This document shows, piece after piece, positions 51,333 to 60,411 of a stretch of 64,000 nucleotides of DNA; position 1 is the first letter of the stretch, and each line of letters starts with the position of its first letter. The notes under the pieces are model-generated. The model saw only the letters and a list, made by a program, of their open reading frames with translations, was not told where the DNA came from and did not search any database. The stretch comes from Nocardia sp. NBC_00508 (GTDB lineage Bacteria; Actinomycetota; Actinomycetes; Mycobacteriales; Mycobacteriaceae). The DNA lies in contig NZ_CP107852.1 of assembly GCF_036346875.1 (NCBI RefSeq), positions 1,984,001-2,048,000 of the forward strand. Reading direction: 5' to 3'. The position numbers were made by a program, and so were the translations under genes.

Positions 51333-53885
51333 ATGACGAATTCCACCACCCAGGCTCCGCGGGACCTGGACGCGGGCGCGGGCACGTCACTGTCGCACCG
51401 GCAGATCCTGACCATCCTGTCCGGCCTGCTGCTCGGCATGTTCCTGGCCGCACTCGACCAGAACATCGTCAGCGTCGCGATCGTGAAGATCGCCAACAGC
51501 CTGCACGGTTTCGACGAACAGGCCTGGGCGACAACGGCCTACCTGATCACCGCGACCATCACCACGCCGCTGTACGGCAAACTGGCCGACATCTACGGCC
51601 GAAAGCCGTTCTATCTCTTGGCGATCGGACTGTTCATCATCGGTTCGGTGGCATGCACCTTCGCCACCTCGATGTACCAGCTGGCCGGGTTCCGCGCCTT
51701 CCAGGGCCTGGGCGCGGGCGGGCTGATGTCGCTGGCGTTCACCATCATCGGCGACATCGTCCCGGTCCGGGAGCGGGTGCGCTACCAGGGCTACTTCATG
51801 ATGGTCTTCGGCACCGCGACCGTGCTCGGTCCGGTGCTCGGCGGCTTCTTCTCCGACTACGCAGAGCTCGGCGGCATCGACGGCTGGCGCTGGGTGTTCC
51901 TGGTGAACGTCCCGGTCGGCGTAATCGCCCTGCTCGTGGTGGCCAAGGTGCTCAACGTGCCGCACCAGCGCCAGAACCAGCGCATCGACTGGTTCGGCGC
52001 GCTGACCCTGACGATCTTCGTCGTGCCGCTGCTGATCGTCGCCGAGCAGGGCAGGCACTGGGGATGGTCGTCGGAGCGGGCGCTGATCTGCTACGGCATC
52101 GGGGCGGCGGGCTTCCTGCTGTTCGTTCTCGTCGAATTCCTGATGAAGGACGCGGCGCTGATCCCGTTGCGGCTGTTCCGGAATTCGACCTTCAGCGTCA
52201 CCATCGCAGGCGGTTTCATCGTCGGTGTCGCGATGTTCGGCGCGATCACCATGGTCCCGCAGTACTTCCAGGTGGTGCGCGGCTACTCGCCGACGAAGGC
52301 CGGGCTGCTGATGCTGCCGCTGGTGCTCGGCATCACTATCGGCTCGCAGACGGCCGGGCGGATCACCAAGCGGACGGGTCGCTACAAGATCCTGCCGGTG
52401 ACCGGGACTTTCATCGTCGCCGTCGGCGCGACGCTGTACGCGCAGGTGCACTACGACAGCCCGCTGTGGCAGCCTCTGATGTACGGCGGTGTGATCGGCC
52501 TCGGGCTCGGTTGTTGCATGCAGACATTGATCATCGCCGCGCAGAACGCCGGACCGCGCTCGGACATGGGCGTTTCGACCGCGTCGGCCACCTTCTTCCG
52601 GCAGATGGGCGGCACCCTGGGCGTCGCGGTGTTCCTGACGATCCTGTTCAACCTGTTGCCGCACCGGATCACCGACGCGTTCGGCGGCCGGCTGCCGCCC
52701 GGCTTCGGCCCCGAGCAGCTCGGCGGCATACAGTCCAACACCAGCGGCATCGCGGCCATGCCCGACGAGCTGAAGATACCGATCCTCACCGGGTTCACCG
52801 ACTCCATGCACGGTGTGTTCTACGCGGCGGCGGGGGTGGCGCTGCTGGCTTGCGTGGTGCTGATGTTCATGAAAGAGATTCCGCTGCAGGATAATCCGGT
52901 TCCGGCGAGGCCGATCGACGAGCCGGAGGATGCCGAGTCGCAGTGGGACGCGGACCAGGTCTGGGAGGGCGCGGCGCAAGCGCTGTCGCAACCGGAACCG
53001 GTGCTCGCGGCGGCGGGCAAGCACGACTCGGGCGACCCGGCAGGCAATGGCGCGCGGCACCTCGAGTTGCACGCGAGCTTCGGCGCGCAAGACGTTCCGT
53101 CTCTCCGCGGTCACGTCCGCCGCGAAGACGGCCGCCCGGTGTCCTCCGCCGCGCTGACTCTCATCGACCAGCGCGGACGTCAGGCCGGGCGGGCGACCGG
53201 CGGCTCCGACGGCGGTTACATCGTCGACGCGCCCGAGACCGGTCGGTACGTGCTGATCGTGTCGGCCGCCGGGCATCAACCGGCGGCGGTCGACGTCACC
53301 GCCGGAGACCGGACCCAGCAGGTCGACATCACGCTGCGCGGCTCCGGGGAGGTGTCGGGCGTGGTCCGGTCGCGCACCCGGGGAGAGCCGCTCCCCGGCG
53401 CGACCGTCACTCTGACCGACCCGGACGGCGAGGTCGTCGGGTCCGCCACCGCGGCGTCCGACGGCGCCTACCTGTGCCATGGCCTGGTACCCGGTAGCTA
53501 CACCCTGGTGGCGATCGCCGAGCACATGCGTCCTGGCGCGACCACGCTGACGGTTCCGGACAACCGGCCCCTGCACCATGACATCGAGCTCGCCCCGATG
53601 GCGGTCCTGGCCGGAACAGCGTGGTCGGACGGCGGGCGGGCGGCCTCCGATGTCCAGATCAGCGTGCTCGACACGGCGGGCGTACTCACCGCGACGACAC
53701 GCACCGACGAGAACGGCCACTACGTGGTCACCGATCTCGCCGAGGGCGACTACACGATCGTCGCGCGTGGCTACCCGCCGGTGACCAGCCGCGTCACGGT
53801 GTGCGGCGGCGAGGTCGCGCACGACGTGCGGATGGGCCACGACGTCGAGGAGGAGGCGGCCGGAAAGGTTCCGCCCGCCCGCTGA
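51333..53885 (+). CDS. DHA2-type MFS exporter fused to carboxypeptidase-regulatory-like repeats
   Basis: An 850-residue protein, far longer than the usual ~500. Residues 1-520 are a 14-helix EmrB/QacA drug:proton antiporter: AALDQNIVSVAIVKIANSLH is motif D1, GKLADIYGRKPFYLLAIGLF is motif A, and VLGPVLGGFFSD is motif C. A ~70-residue acidic linker follows. Then come three repeats of a beta-sandwich CarboxypepD_reg/Ig-like type at ~595-665 (LRGHVRREDGRPVSSAALTL), ~676-745 (GVVRSRTRGEPLPGATVTLT) and ~756-835 (LAGTAWSDGGRAASDVQISV). With 14 helices the C-terminus should be cytoplasmic, unusual for such domains. The function of the tail is unknown. Confidence 0.9.
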   Translation: MTNSTTQAPRDLDAGAGTSLSHRQILTILSGLLLGMFLAALDQNIVSVAIVKIANSLHGFDEQAWATTAYLITATITTPLYGKLADIYGRKPFYLLAIGLFIIGSVACTFATSMYQLAGFRAFQGLGAGGLMSLAFTIIGDIVPVRERVRYQGYFMMVFGTATVLGPVLGGFFSDYAELGGIDGWRWVFLVNVPVGVIALLVVAKVLNVPHQRQNQRIDWFGALTLTIFVVPLLIVAEQGRHWGWSSERALICYGIGAAGFLLFVLVEFLMKDAALIPLRLFRNSTFSVTIAGGFIVGVAMFGAITMVPQYFQVVRGYSPTKAGLLMLPLVLGITIGSQTAGRITKRTGRYKILPVTGTFIVAVGATLYAQVHYDSPLWQPLMYGGVIGLGLGCCMQTLIIAAQNAGPRSDMGVSTASATFFRQMGGTLGVAVFLTILFNLLPHRITDAFGGRLPPGFGPEQLGGIQSNTSGIAAMPDELKIPILTGFTDSMHGVFYAAAGVALLACVVLMFMKEIPLQDNPVPARPIDEPEDAESQWDADQVWEGAAQALSQPEPVLAAAGKHDSGDPAGNGARHLELHASFGAQDVPSLRGHVRREDGRPVSSAALTLIDQRGRQAGRATGGSDGGYIVDAPETGRYVLIVSAAGHQPAAVDVTAGDRTQQVDITLRGSGEVSGVVRSRTRGEPLPGATVTLTDPDGEVVGSATAASDGAYLCHGLVPGSYTLVAIAEHMRPGATTLTVPDNRPLHHDIELAPMAVLAGTAWSDGGRAASDVQISVLDTAGVLTATTRTDENGHYVVTDLAEGDYTIVARGYPPVTSRVTVCGGEVAHDVRMGHDVEEEAAGKVPPAR

Positions 53886-54077
53886 CCGGGCTCGGACGTG
53901 GTGACCGGACCTCGCGGTCGAAGGCCGCACGGTGGCCACTACATCGGGCGAACTGTCGGTGGCACGTCGCCGACCGCGCGGACGAGATCGTCGGGGGCAC
54001 ATCGACCATGGCGAGTAGCCGCCGATCCGGCAGCGGCATCGCTACGGGCCTCGCCGACGGTTGGTCGACCGAGTGTT

Positions 54078-55094
54078 CTACCGCTCGGACCGATTGCGTT
54101 TGTGATCGCCGAACGGCTCGTCGCGCTCCCGGACCGCCGCGCGGAAACCGACTGTGGCGGCACGGGTTTGGAAGGCGTAGCCCTCCTTGGTGTGCCGGGA
54201 GATGCCGTCGAAGACGGTGCTGATCATGCCGGAGTTGGCGACACCCTGGGCATACAGCGCCGAGTTGAGTGCCAGCTTGGCCATCATGAGCTGGTTGACC
54301 GGCATGCGCGCGATCCGCGCGACGAATTCCTCGGTGCGCGCGTCGAGTTCGTCGGCAGGCCAGGATTCGAGCGCGAGGCCCCACTCGACGGCCTGTTTTC
54401 CGGTGAGGCAGTCGCCGGTGAACAGCAGACGCTTGGCGCGCTGGTCACCGAGGCGATGCGCCCACATGCCCGCGGCCGGGACACCCCAGACGCGGGTGGG
54501 CGGATAACCGATCTTGGTGTCGTCGGCGCAGATGATCTGGTCGGCGAACAGGGCGATATCGCTGCCGCCCGCCACGGCGAAGCCGTGCAGCTTGGCCACG
54601 GTCGGCTTGTTCGCCTGCATCATGCTGGCGAACCCGCGGTTGAACCGGCTCATCATCGCGTAGTCGATCATCGGGTCCCAGGTCTGTGCCGGGTCGTGGT
54701 TGCGGCCTTGCACCACCGGATCGACGACCGTCCCGGCTACGTCGTCGGGGCCGCCGGTCACGGTGAAACCCTGCTCGGCGAACATGCTCAGGTCGTACCC
54801 GCCGCAGAATCCCTTGCCGCGCCCGGACAGCAGGATCACGTGCACCCGCGGATCCAGATCGGCGCGCTCGACCGCGTGCGCCAGATCATGTGGGGTGTCG
54901 GGGGTGATCGCGTTGCCTTTCTCCGGCCGGTTGAAGGTGATGCGCGCGATGCGGCCGTCCCGCTCGTAGGTCAACGTGCGGTACTCACGGGCGTCGTCCG
55001 GCTCGGGGCGGCCTGCCCACGGCGACTCCGGTGACTCGGCCCAATTGCGATACCAGGCGGCCGAGGGGTCATCCTGGAGTTCATTGTCGGTCAT
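54078..55094 (-). CDS. Enoyl-CoA hydratase/isomerase (crotonase) family protein
   Basis: A 338-residue crotonase-fold enzyme, longer than the usual ~260 because of an N-terminal extension and an insertion at about residues 105-150. IARITFNRPEKGNAITPDTP is the family start; LSGRGKGFCGGYDLSMFAEQ gives the first oxyanion-hole segment, and HGFAVAGGSDIALFADQIIC the second (AGGSD). It is divergent from a TetR gene with an operator in between. The exact acyl-CoA substrate is unknown. Confidence 0.9.
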   Translation of the reverse strand: MTDNELQDDPSAAWYRNWAESPESPWAGRPEPDDAREYRTLTYERDGRIARITFNRPEKGNAITPDTPHDLAHAVERADLDPRVHVILLSGRGKGFCGGYDLSMFAEQGFTVTGGPDDVAGTVVDPVVQGRNHDPAQTWDPMIDYAMMSRFNRGFASMMQANKPTVAKLHGFAVAGGSDIALFADQIICADDTKIGYPPTRVWGVPAAGMWAHRLGDQRAKRLLFTGDCLTGKQAVEWGLALESWPADELDARTEEFVARIARMPVNQLMMAKLALNSALYAQGVANSGMISTVFDGISRHTKEGYAFQTRAATVGFRAAVRERDEPFGDHKRNRSER

Positions 55095-55153
55095 CGTTTT
55101 CCCTTCGACATCGGCCGAACCCGGTATCCGCAGTCTGGCCCACCTGACGTTTG

Positions 55154-55171
55154 ACAGTCAATACTGACTGT
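55154..55171. promoter_or_regulatory. TetR-type operator between crotonase and tetR
   Basis: ACAGTCA (55154-55160) and TGACTGT (55165-55171) form perfect 7-bp arms with a 4-nt spacer, overlapping a TTGACA hexamer (55151-55156... read on +). It lies 30 bp before the tetR ATG at 55201, in the shared promoter. Confidence 0.65.
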
Positions 55172-55200
55172 GAAATCGTCCCGGCGACGAAGGGAGCCCG

Positions 55201-55800
55201 ATGGCCGGACCACGTGAGGAGCAGAAGCGGGCGACGCGCGTCCGCATTCTCGACGCCGCGGCCGACCTCCTGGCCGAGCGGGGCTACTCGGCGCTGTCCA
55301 CCCTGGGGGTGCAGCGCGCGGCGGGCATCAGTCGCGGGGCGCTGCTACACCACTTCCCGACCATCGGCGCGCTGGTCGCCGGACTGGTCGCTCATCTGGT
55401 CGCACGCAACGAAGCGGCCGTGCGGGAGGTCGCCGATCGGCTGGGCGCCGGCTCCGATCCGGTGGTGCGCACCCTGACCGCGTTGTACGAGTCGATGACA
55501 CGCCCGGCGGCGCAGGCCGAGTTCGAATTGTGGGCGGCCGCGCGCACCGATCCGGCGCTTGCCGAGGCGTTGCGTGCGGCCGAACGACAGGCCGGGCGCG
55601 ACCTACACCGCGTGGTCGACACGCTGTTCGGTCCGGAGGTCGTCGCCCATCCGCGCTATCCGGCCGTCCGCGATCTCACGGTCGCGATACTGCGCGGCAC
55701 CGCGATGTCCCGGCCGCTGCGCTCGACCGAGCGCGCCGCCACGGCAACCATCGATCGATGGGCGGAGGCCATTGTCATCTTGTTCACCCACAGTCCATAG
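55201..55800 (+). CDS. TetR regulator divergent from the crotonase gene
   Basis: A 199-residue protein; ATG at 55201. RVRILDAAADLLAERGYSAL, STLGVQRAAGISRGALLHHF and PTIGALVAGLVAHL form the TetR DNA-binding domain. The C-terminal helices (AEFELWAAARTDPALAEALR) are of the TetR_C type seen with lipid-metabolism genes. It probably represses the crotonase gene and itself through the dyad at 55154-55171. Confidence 0.9.
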   Translation: MAGPREEQKRATRVRILDAAADLLAERGYSALSTLGVQRAAGISRGALLHHFPTIGALVAGLVAHLVARNEAAVREVADRLGAGSDPVVRTLTALYESMTRPAAQAEFELWAAARTDPALAEALRAAERQAGRDLHRVVDTLFGPEVVAHPRYPAVRDLTVAILRGTAMSRPLRSTERAATATIDRWAEAIVILFTHSP

Positions 55801-56020
55801 CAATCAGCCGGAGTGCGGCGCAGCTGGTCTATTGTGATGCGCGTCACTCGTCGCGCCGATTGTGTCGCCTCGCATAGTCTCGCTATCCTGGCTGCACTTT
55901 GAGACCACCGAGTCTCAGTGCTGCCTTCGACGGGGCCGGGTCCGACCACCGCACGGCACCGGCGGGGGCCTATTCCTGCCGGTGAGCGCCTGCGGCGCGT
56001 GGACTACCAGGAGCGAACGC

Positions 56021-56944
56021 ATGCGATCGAAGTTGATCTCGGCAGCCATCGGTATCGCGGCGATGACGCTGTCCTGCGCCGGCCCTGGCAGCGGGCCCGC
56101 CGCAGCCGCACCGGATTGCCCGAGCATGTACGTGGTGGCGATCCCGGGAACATGGGAGACCACCGACCGGCCGGACGGCGACCCGCCCGGCCCCGGAATG
56201 CTCGCCGGGGTCACCAACGGACTTCCCTCCTCGGTGCGCGTGGACTACGTCAGCTACGCCGCGACGGCGTTCCCGTGGGAGAGCGACGTCTACGGCGCCT
56301 CCAAGCGCGAGGCCGTGGACAGCGCGCGCGGCATGATGACGGCGATGGCCAGGGAGTGCGGTGCGACCAAGATCGCGCTACTCGGCTACAGCCAAGGAGC
56401 GGACGCCGCAGGGGATCTCGCCGCCGAGATCGGCACCGGCCTCGCCGCCGTGCCGCCATACCGGATCGCGGCGGTCGGACTCATTTCCGATCCGCGCCGC
56501 TCCCCCACCGACGCGCTGGTCGGGCCGCCGGTGGGCGGTGCGGGCGCGGGCGGTCCCCGGATCGGCGGTTTCGGTTTCGTCAGCCCGCAGACCCGCACCA
56601 TCTGCGCGGTCGGCGACCTCTACTGCGCCACGGCAACGGACGATTTCGTGACCCGCTTCGCGGGGTTCCTGGCCCAGACCTCCCATCCGGACCCCGCAAA
56701 CCTCTGGCGCTACCAGCTCGAAATGAACGCCATCGTCGGCGACCTCATGTCCAACGGCGGGATCACGCTGTTGCAGAGCCAGCTGTCGGAGTCGGCCAAC
56801 CAGGAACGGGCGCGGCTGCTCGACGAGTTCTACCGCTCCCAGGCCCATACCGCCTACGGCAACTACCCCGTCGGCGGTGGCGCGACCGCGCTGTCTTGGA
56901 TGCACGACTGGCTGAGTTCGCTGGCATTGAGCGGCGGCACGTAG
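56021..56944 (+). CDS. Cutinase family secreted esterase
   Basis: A 307-residue exported serine esterase. The ATG at 56021 is chosen for AGGAG 7 nt upstream and the signal peptide it opens (SKLISAAIGIAAMTLSCAGP, cleavage near AAAAP). The nucleophile Ser is in ALLGYSQGADAAGDLAAEIG. Conserved Cys pairs (APDCPSMYVV and TRTICAVGDLYCATA) and Asp/His near DDFVTRF fit the PF01083 cutinase fold of mycolata, which hydrolyse lipid esters. A weak lipobox-like LSC in the signal sequence could also allow lipidation. Confidence 0.9.
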   Translation: MRSKLISAAIGIAAMTLSCAGPGSGPAAAAPDCPSMYVVAIPGTWETTDRPDGDPPGPGMLAGVTNGLPSSVRVDYVSYAATAFPWESDVYGASKREAVDSARGMMTAMARECGATKIALLGYSQGADAAGDLAAEIGTGLAAVPPYRIAAVGLISDPRRSPTDALVGPPVGGAGAGGPRIGGFGFVSPQTRTICAVGDLYCATATDDFVTRFAGFLAQTSHPDPANLWRYQLEMNAIVGDLMSNGGITLLQSQLSESANQERARLLDEFYRSQAHTAYGNYPVGGGATALSWMHDWLSSLALSGGT

Positions 56945-57104
56945 AGGGCCAGGAGCGCCCGGCACGCGCTGAGACCCCGGTGAATCGGCCGCCGCGTGGG
57001 CATACAACCGATGTGCCGCCGGAGCCGATACGGCGACGCCCTGGCGTTCGAAGGGCCGGGTCGCCGGTCGGCCATCACCCGAACGCCGGGCGAAGTCCGG
57101 ACCT

Positions 57105-57120
57105 AGGTAGCCGGCTACCT
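57105..57120. repeat. Perfect 16-bp palindrome AGGTAGCCGGCTACCT
   Basis: A loop-free palindrome midway in the 285-bp gap between the convergent cutinase and Rv3235-like genes. No gene was seen in that gap. It is too compact for a typical terminator. Confidence 0.55.
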
Positions 57121-57229
57121 CACCGTGGAGGTGGGGCGGGTCGACGAGTTCGATCAGCCACGACCGGCGCGTCCCCGCGGCTCGAAGTGCATGTGACGCC
57201 GCCGAGGCCGCCATACCTCCGCGAGGCGA

Positions 57230-57778
57230 TCACCGGATGCGCAAAGCGGTCAGCCGCCAGCCCGCCGACCGGGTGCGGACGATGCGGGCCGCCAGCGCGA
57301 AACGCCTGGCGCCGCGGGCGTATGCGGCGTAGACCTCGGCGGTCTTGGCATCCACGAGCGCCACGCTCACCCGGATCGGCACCGCGGCGCCGAGGGCGCG
57401 GCCCGGCACCAAGTCGGCGGCGATCAGGGTGCGCATGGCGGCGATGACCGTGGCGTCGGCGACCACGGCCAGCTGCGCCACCGGTCTCCTGCGGTCGAGC
57501 ACCTCCAGCACGATCCGCACTGCCGACTCGGCGGAACGGCGTGCTGCGGAGCGTATTTCGGCGTCGCTCGACGTTCCCTGCGAATGGCTCCGGCGCAGCG
57601 CGCTGCGCACTCCCGCGCTCGGCCGCCCGGACGCGGCGAGGTGGGTCCGCGGTCGGCACGGTAGTGCCCGCGCCGCCGCGGGATCGCGCGCCATCTGGTC
57701 GGCCTCGCCGCGGCGACGACTGTCCAGCGGCGGCTCCGGATTCGGAGCGGGCGTCAACCAATCGCGATATCCAGTCAT
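57230..57778 (-). CDS. Rv3235 family protein
   Basis: A 182-residue protein; ATG at 57776-57778 with AAGGGG upstream. The C-terminal ~110 residues, ESAVRIVLEVLDRRRPVAQL through VALVDAKTAEVYAAYARGAR to RRFALAARIVRTRSAGWRLT, match the Rv3235 (DUF6459) family, often found near secA in actinobacteria. secA is not in this window. The N-terminal half is Arg/Pro-rich and disordered. The role is unknown; the ARG-x-RRFALAAR pattern suggests an NTF2-like beta sheet. Confidence 0.85.
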   Translation of the reverse strand: MTGYRDWLTPAPNPEPPLDSRRRGEADQMARDPAAARALPCRPRTHLAASGRPSAGVRSALRRSHSQGTSSDAEIRSAARRSAESAVRIVLEVLDRRRPVAQLAVVADATVIAAMRTLIAADLVPGRALGAAVPIRVSVALVDAKTAEVYAAYARGARRFALAARIVRTRSAGWRLTALRIR

Positions 57779-57966
57779 CGAATCCCCTTCGAAACCGCTG
57801 TGTCCGAGAACCTGTGACGACCGATTCTGCGGACCCGCCACGGGAAGTCGTGCGTAGTCGCCTACCCCATTGCGAGCCGGACGCCTCGCCAGCGGGAAGC
57901 GGCGCAGCACCGCGGCGGACCTATGTTGGAGTCGTCACGAACCGATACGAAAGCGGAGACCCTCGA

Positions 57967-59214
57967 ATGACCGACGAGCGAGCAACGGACGTGGCCGCAC
58001 CCGGAAGGTCCGAGGGCCCGCGGCGCGTCGGCCGGATCGGGTTGCTGACGCTCGCGGCGGCGCTCGCCGCGTACCTCGCGCTCAGCCAGCTGCTCGTCGT
58101 CGTGCCGGTCGCGTGGGTCATGCCGTTGCTGCGCAACGCGATCACTCAGTCCGCCGTACTCTTGCTCGGCGCGGTGCGCGACGCGATGGGCTCGTGGAAC
58201 GTGGTATCGGCGGTGGTCGCGGCCGGACTTTCGCTGGTAGCGCTCCGCTCGAACGCAGGCCATCGGCGGGCTGCTGGAGCGGTTGCGGTGGTGGCCGCCG
58301 TCGGACTCGTCCTGTCCGTCGCGACCAGCGCGGCACTGGTATGCGCGGCGCGAGACGCCGCGGGCGCCTGGATCCCGTTCGCCCCGGCCGTCCCGTTCAG
58401 CACCACCGGCGACGCGCCCGACGAGACCGTCACCTACGCGACCGTCGACGGGCAACCGATCCAAGCGGATCTGTACCTGCCCACGCCCGGGTCCGCCCCG
58501 GCGCCGCTGGTGGTCAGCATCCACGGCGGCGCGTTCGTCGGGGGCAGCCGGGGCACGAACGCCTACACGACGTGGCTGGCCGACAACGGGTATGCCGTCC
58601 TCGATGTGGACTACCGGCTTTCCGGCGTCGCCGACCACCGCTGGAACACCGCGGACGCCGACGTCGCCTGCGCACTGACCTGGGCCGCGACGAACGCACA
58701 GCGATACAACTTGGACCTGCACCGCCTCGCCGCGTTCGGCAACTCCGCGGGCGGCAACCTCGCGATCAACGTGGCGAACAAGATCAACGCCGGTGTCCTG
58801 CGACCCAGCTGCGGCAGCGCAGCCGAGCTGCCCCGGGTCGGCGCGGTGATCGCGCTGTACCCGGCGGTGGACCTCACCGCCTTCGGCACCGAGACCGCGG
58901 TCGGGGCCGATGCGGCCCGGCAGTACCTCGGCGGAACGCCCGAGCAGCACCCCGATCGGTACGCCGCGACCGACTCCGCGCCGCACATCACCGGCAAATC
59001 GCCACCGACGCTGCTGATCCAGGGCGCGAACGACCACCTCGTGCTCGCCGAGCACACCGCGGCCTATGCCGCCGCGCTCGATGCCGCGGGCATCCCCCAG
59101 CGCTATGTCGAGCTCCCTTTCCTCGACCACGCCTTCGGCACCACCGAACTCGACACCGGAGCCCAGGTCACCCGCCACCTCACCCGCACCTGGCTGGAGG
59201 AATACCTGCCGTAG
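57967..59214 (+). CDS. Membrane-anchored HSL-type esterase/lipase
   Basis: A 415-residue alpha/beta hydrolase. The ATG at 57967 is chosen for GGAG upstream. Three N-terminal membrane helices (residues ~25-50, 75-95, 98-125: LLTLAAALAAYLALSQLLVV and others) precede the catalytic domain. VVSIHGGAFVGG is the HGG oxyanion hole, FGNSAGGNLAINVA holds the nucleophile Ser, GANDHLVLAEH the Asp, and LPFLDHAFG the His. The topology resembles Lip-type esterases (BD-FAE/HSL) in mycobacteria, facing outside the membrane. Confidence 0.9.
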   Translation: MTDERATDVAAPGRSEGPRRVGRIGLLTLAAALAAYLALSQLLVVVPVAWVMPLLRNAITQSAVLLLGAVRDAMGSWNVVSAVVAAGLSLVALRSNAGHRRAAGAVAVVAAVGLVLSVATSAALVCAARDAAGAWIPFAPAVPFSTTGDAPDETVTYATVDGQPIQADLYLPTPGSAPAPLVVSIHGGAFVGGSRGTNAYTTWLADNGYAVLDVDYRLSGVADHRWNTADADVACALTWAATNAQRYNLDLHRLAAFGNSAGGNLAINVANKINAGVLRPSCGSAAELPRVGAVIALYPAVDLTAFGTETAVGADAARQYLGGTPEQHPDRYAATDSAPHITGKSPPTLLIQGANDHLVLAEHTAAYAAALDAAGIPQRYVELPFLDHAFGTTELDTGAQVTRHLTRTWLEEYLP

Positions 59215-59316
59215 CCGAGGCCACACCGCCGCTTCGGGAATAGCCCGGCACCGATGGCCGTTGCATTGGTTGCCATATCCACCAAATTGGGTCAGACTGA
59301 GCACGAAGGAGGCGTC

Positions 59317-60411
59317 GTGCAGTTCGGAATTTTCACGGTCGGTGATGTGACGGCCGACCCGACCACCGGGCGGATGCCGAGTGAGCACGAGCGCATCACG
59401 GCGATGGTGACGATCGCACAGAAGGCGGAAGAGGTCGGGCTGGACGTCTTCGCCACCGGCGAGCACCACAACCCGCCGTTCGTGCCGTCGTCGCCGACGA
59501 CGATGCTCGGCTATATCGCGGCGCGGACCAAGCGGATCCAGCTCTCCACGGCGACCACGCTGATCACCACCAACGATCCGGTGAAGATCGCCGAGGACTT
59601 CGCCATGCTGCAGCATCTGGCCGAGGGCCGCGTCGACCTGATGCTGGGCCGCGGCAACACCGGACCGGTCTACCCCTGGTTCGGCAAGGACATCCGCGAC
59701 GGCATCCCGCTGGCGATCGAGAACTACCACCTACTGCACCGGCTCTGGCGCGAGGACGTGGTCGACTGGGAAGGCAAGTTCCGCACGCCGCTGCAGTCGT
59801 TCACCTCGACGCCGCGCCCACTGGACGGCGTGCCGCCGTTCGTCTGGCACGGCTCGATCCGCAGCCCCGAGATCGCCGAGCAGGCTGCCTACTACGGCGA
59901 CGGATTCTTCGCCAACAACATCTTCTGGCCGAAAGAGCACTTCCAGCGGCTTATCTCGCTCTACCGGCGGCGCTACGAGCACTATGGGCACGGCTCGGCC
60001 GACCAGGCGATCGTCGGCCTGGGCGGGCAGGTGTTCATGCGCAAGAACTCCCAGGACGCGGTGCGCGAGTTCCGGCCCTATTTCGACAACGCGCCGGTCT
60101 ACGGACACGGCCCCTCGCTGGAGGAGTTCACCGAGCAGACCCCGCTCACCGTCGGCAGCCCGCAAGAAGTCATCGACAAGACGCTCACCTTCCGCGAGTC
60201 GTTCGGCGACTACCAGCGGCAGCTGTTCCTGATGGACCACGCGGGTCTTCCGCTGAAAACCGTTCTGGAGCAACTGGATCTGCTCGGCGAGGAAGTCGTA
60301 CCGGTGTTGCGCAAGGAATTCGACGCCATGCGCCCCGCGCACGTTCCGGACGCGCCGACACACGCAGGCCTGGTCGCCGCCCGCGGCGCCACGCTGGAGG
60401 CGACCCGATGA
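59317..60411 (+). CDS. CE1758-like FMN-dependent luciferase-like monooxygenase
   Basis: A 364-residue LLM protein. The GTG at 59317 is chosen for GAAGGAGG upstream; the frame is open earlier. QFGIFTVGDVTADPTTGRMP is a typical opening of the CE1758 family. VGLDVFATGEHHNPPFVPSS and TTLITTNDPVKIAEDFAMLQ are LLM active-site regions, and GRVDLMLGRGNTGPVYPWFG the flavin phosphate loop. It is coupled (ATGA overlap) to an FMN reductase that supplies reduced flavin. The substrate is unknown. Confidence 0.92.
   Translation: MQFGIFTVGDVTADPTTGRMPSEHERITAMVTIAQKAEEVGLDVFATGEHHNPPFVPSSPTTMLGYIAARTKRIQLSTATTLITTNDPVKIAEDFAMLQHLAEGRVDLMLGRGNTGPVYPWFGKDIRDGIPLAIENYHLLHRLWREDVVDWEGKFRTPLQSFTSTPRPLDGVPPFVWHGSIRSPEIAEQAAYYGDGFFANNIFWPKEHFQRLISLYRRRYEHYGHGSADQAIVGLGGQVFMRKNSQDAVREFRPYFDNAPVYGHGPSLEEFTEQTPLTVGSPQEVIDKTLTFRESFGDYQRQLFLMDHAGLPLKTVLEQLDLLGEEVVPVLRKEFDAMRPAHVPDAPTHAGLVAARGATLEATR

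Noticed and set aside
51387..54002. An 871-codon minus-strand frame opposite the MFS exporter
   Set aside because: Arg/Asp/Gln/His-rich shadow of codon bias, no membrane segments or motifs.
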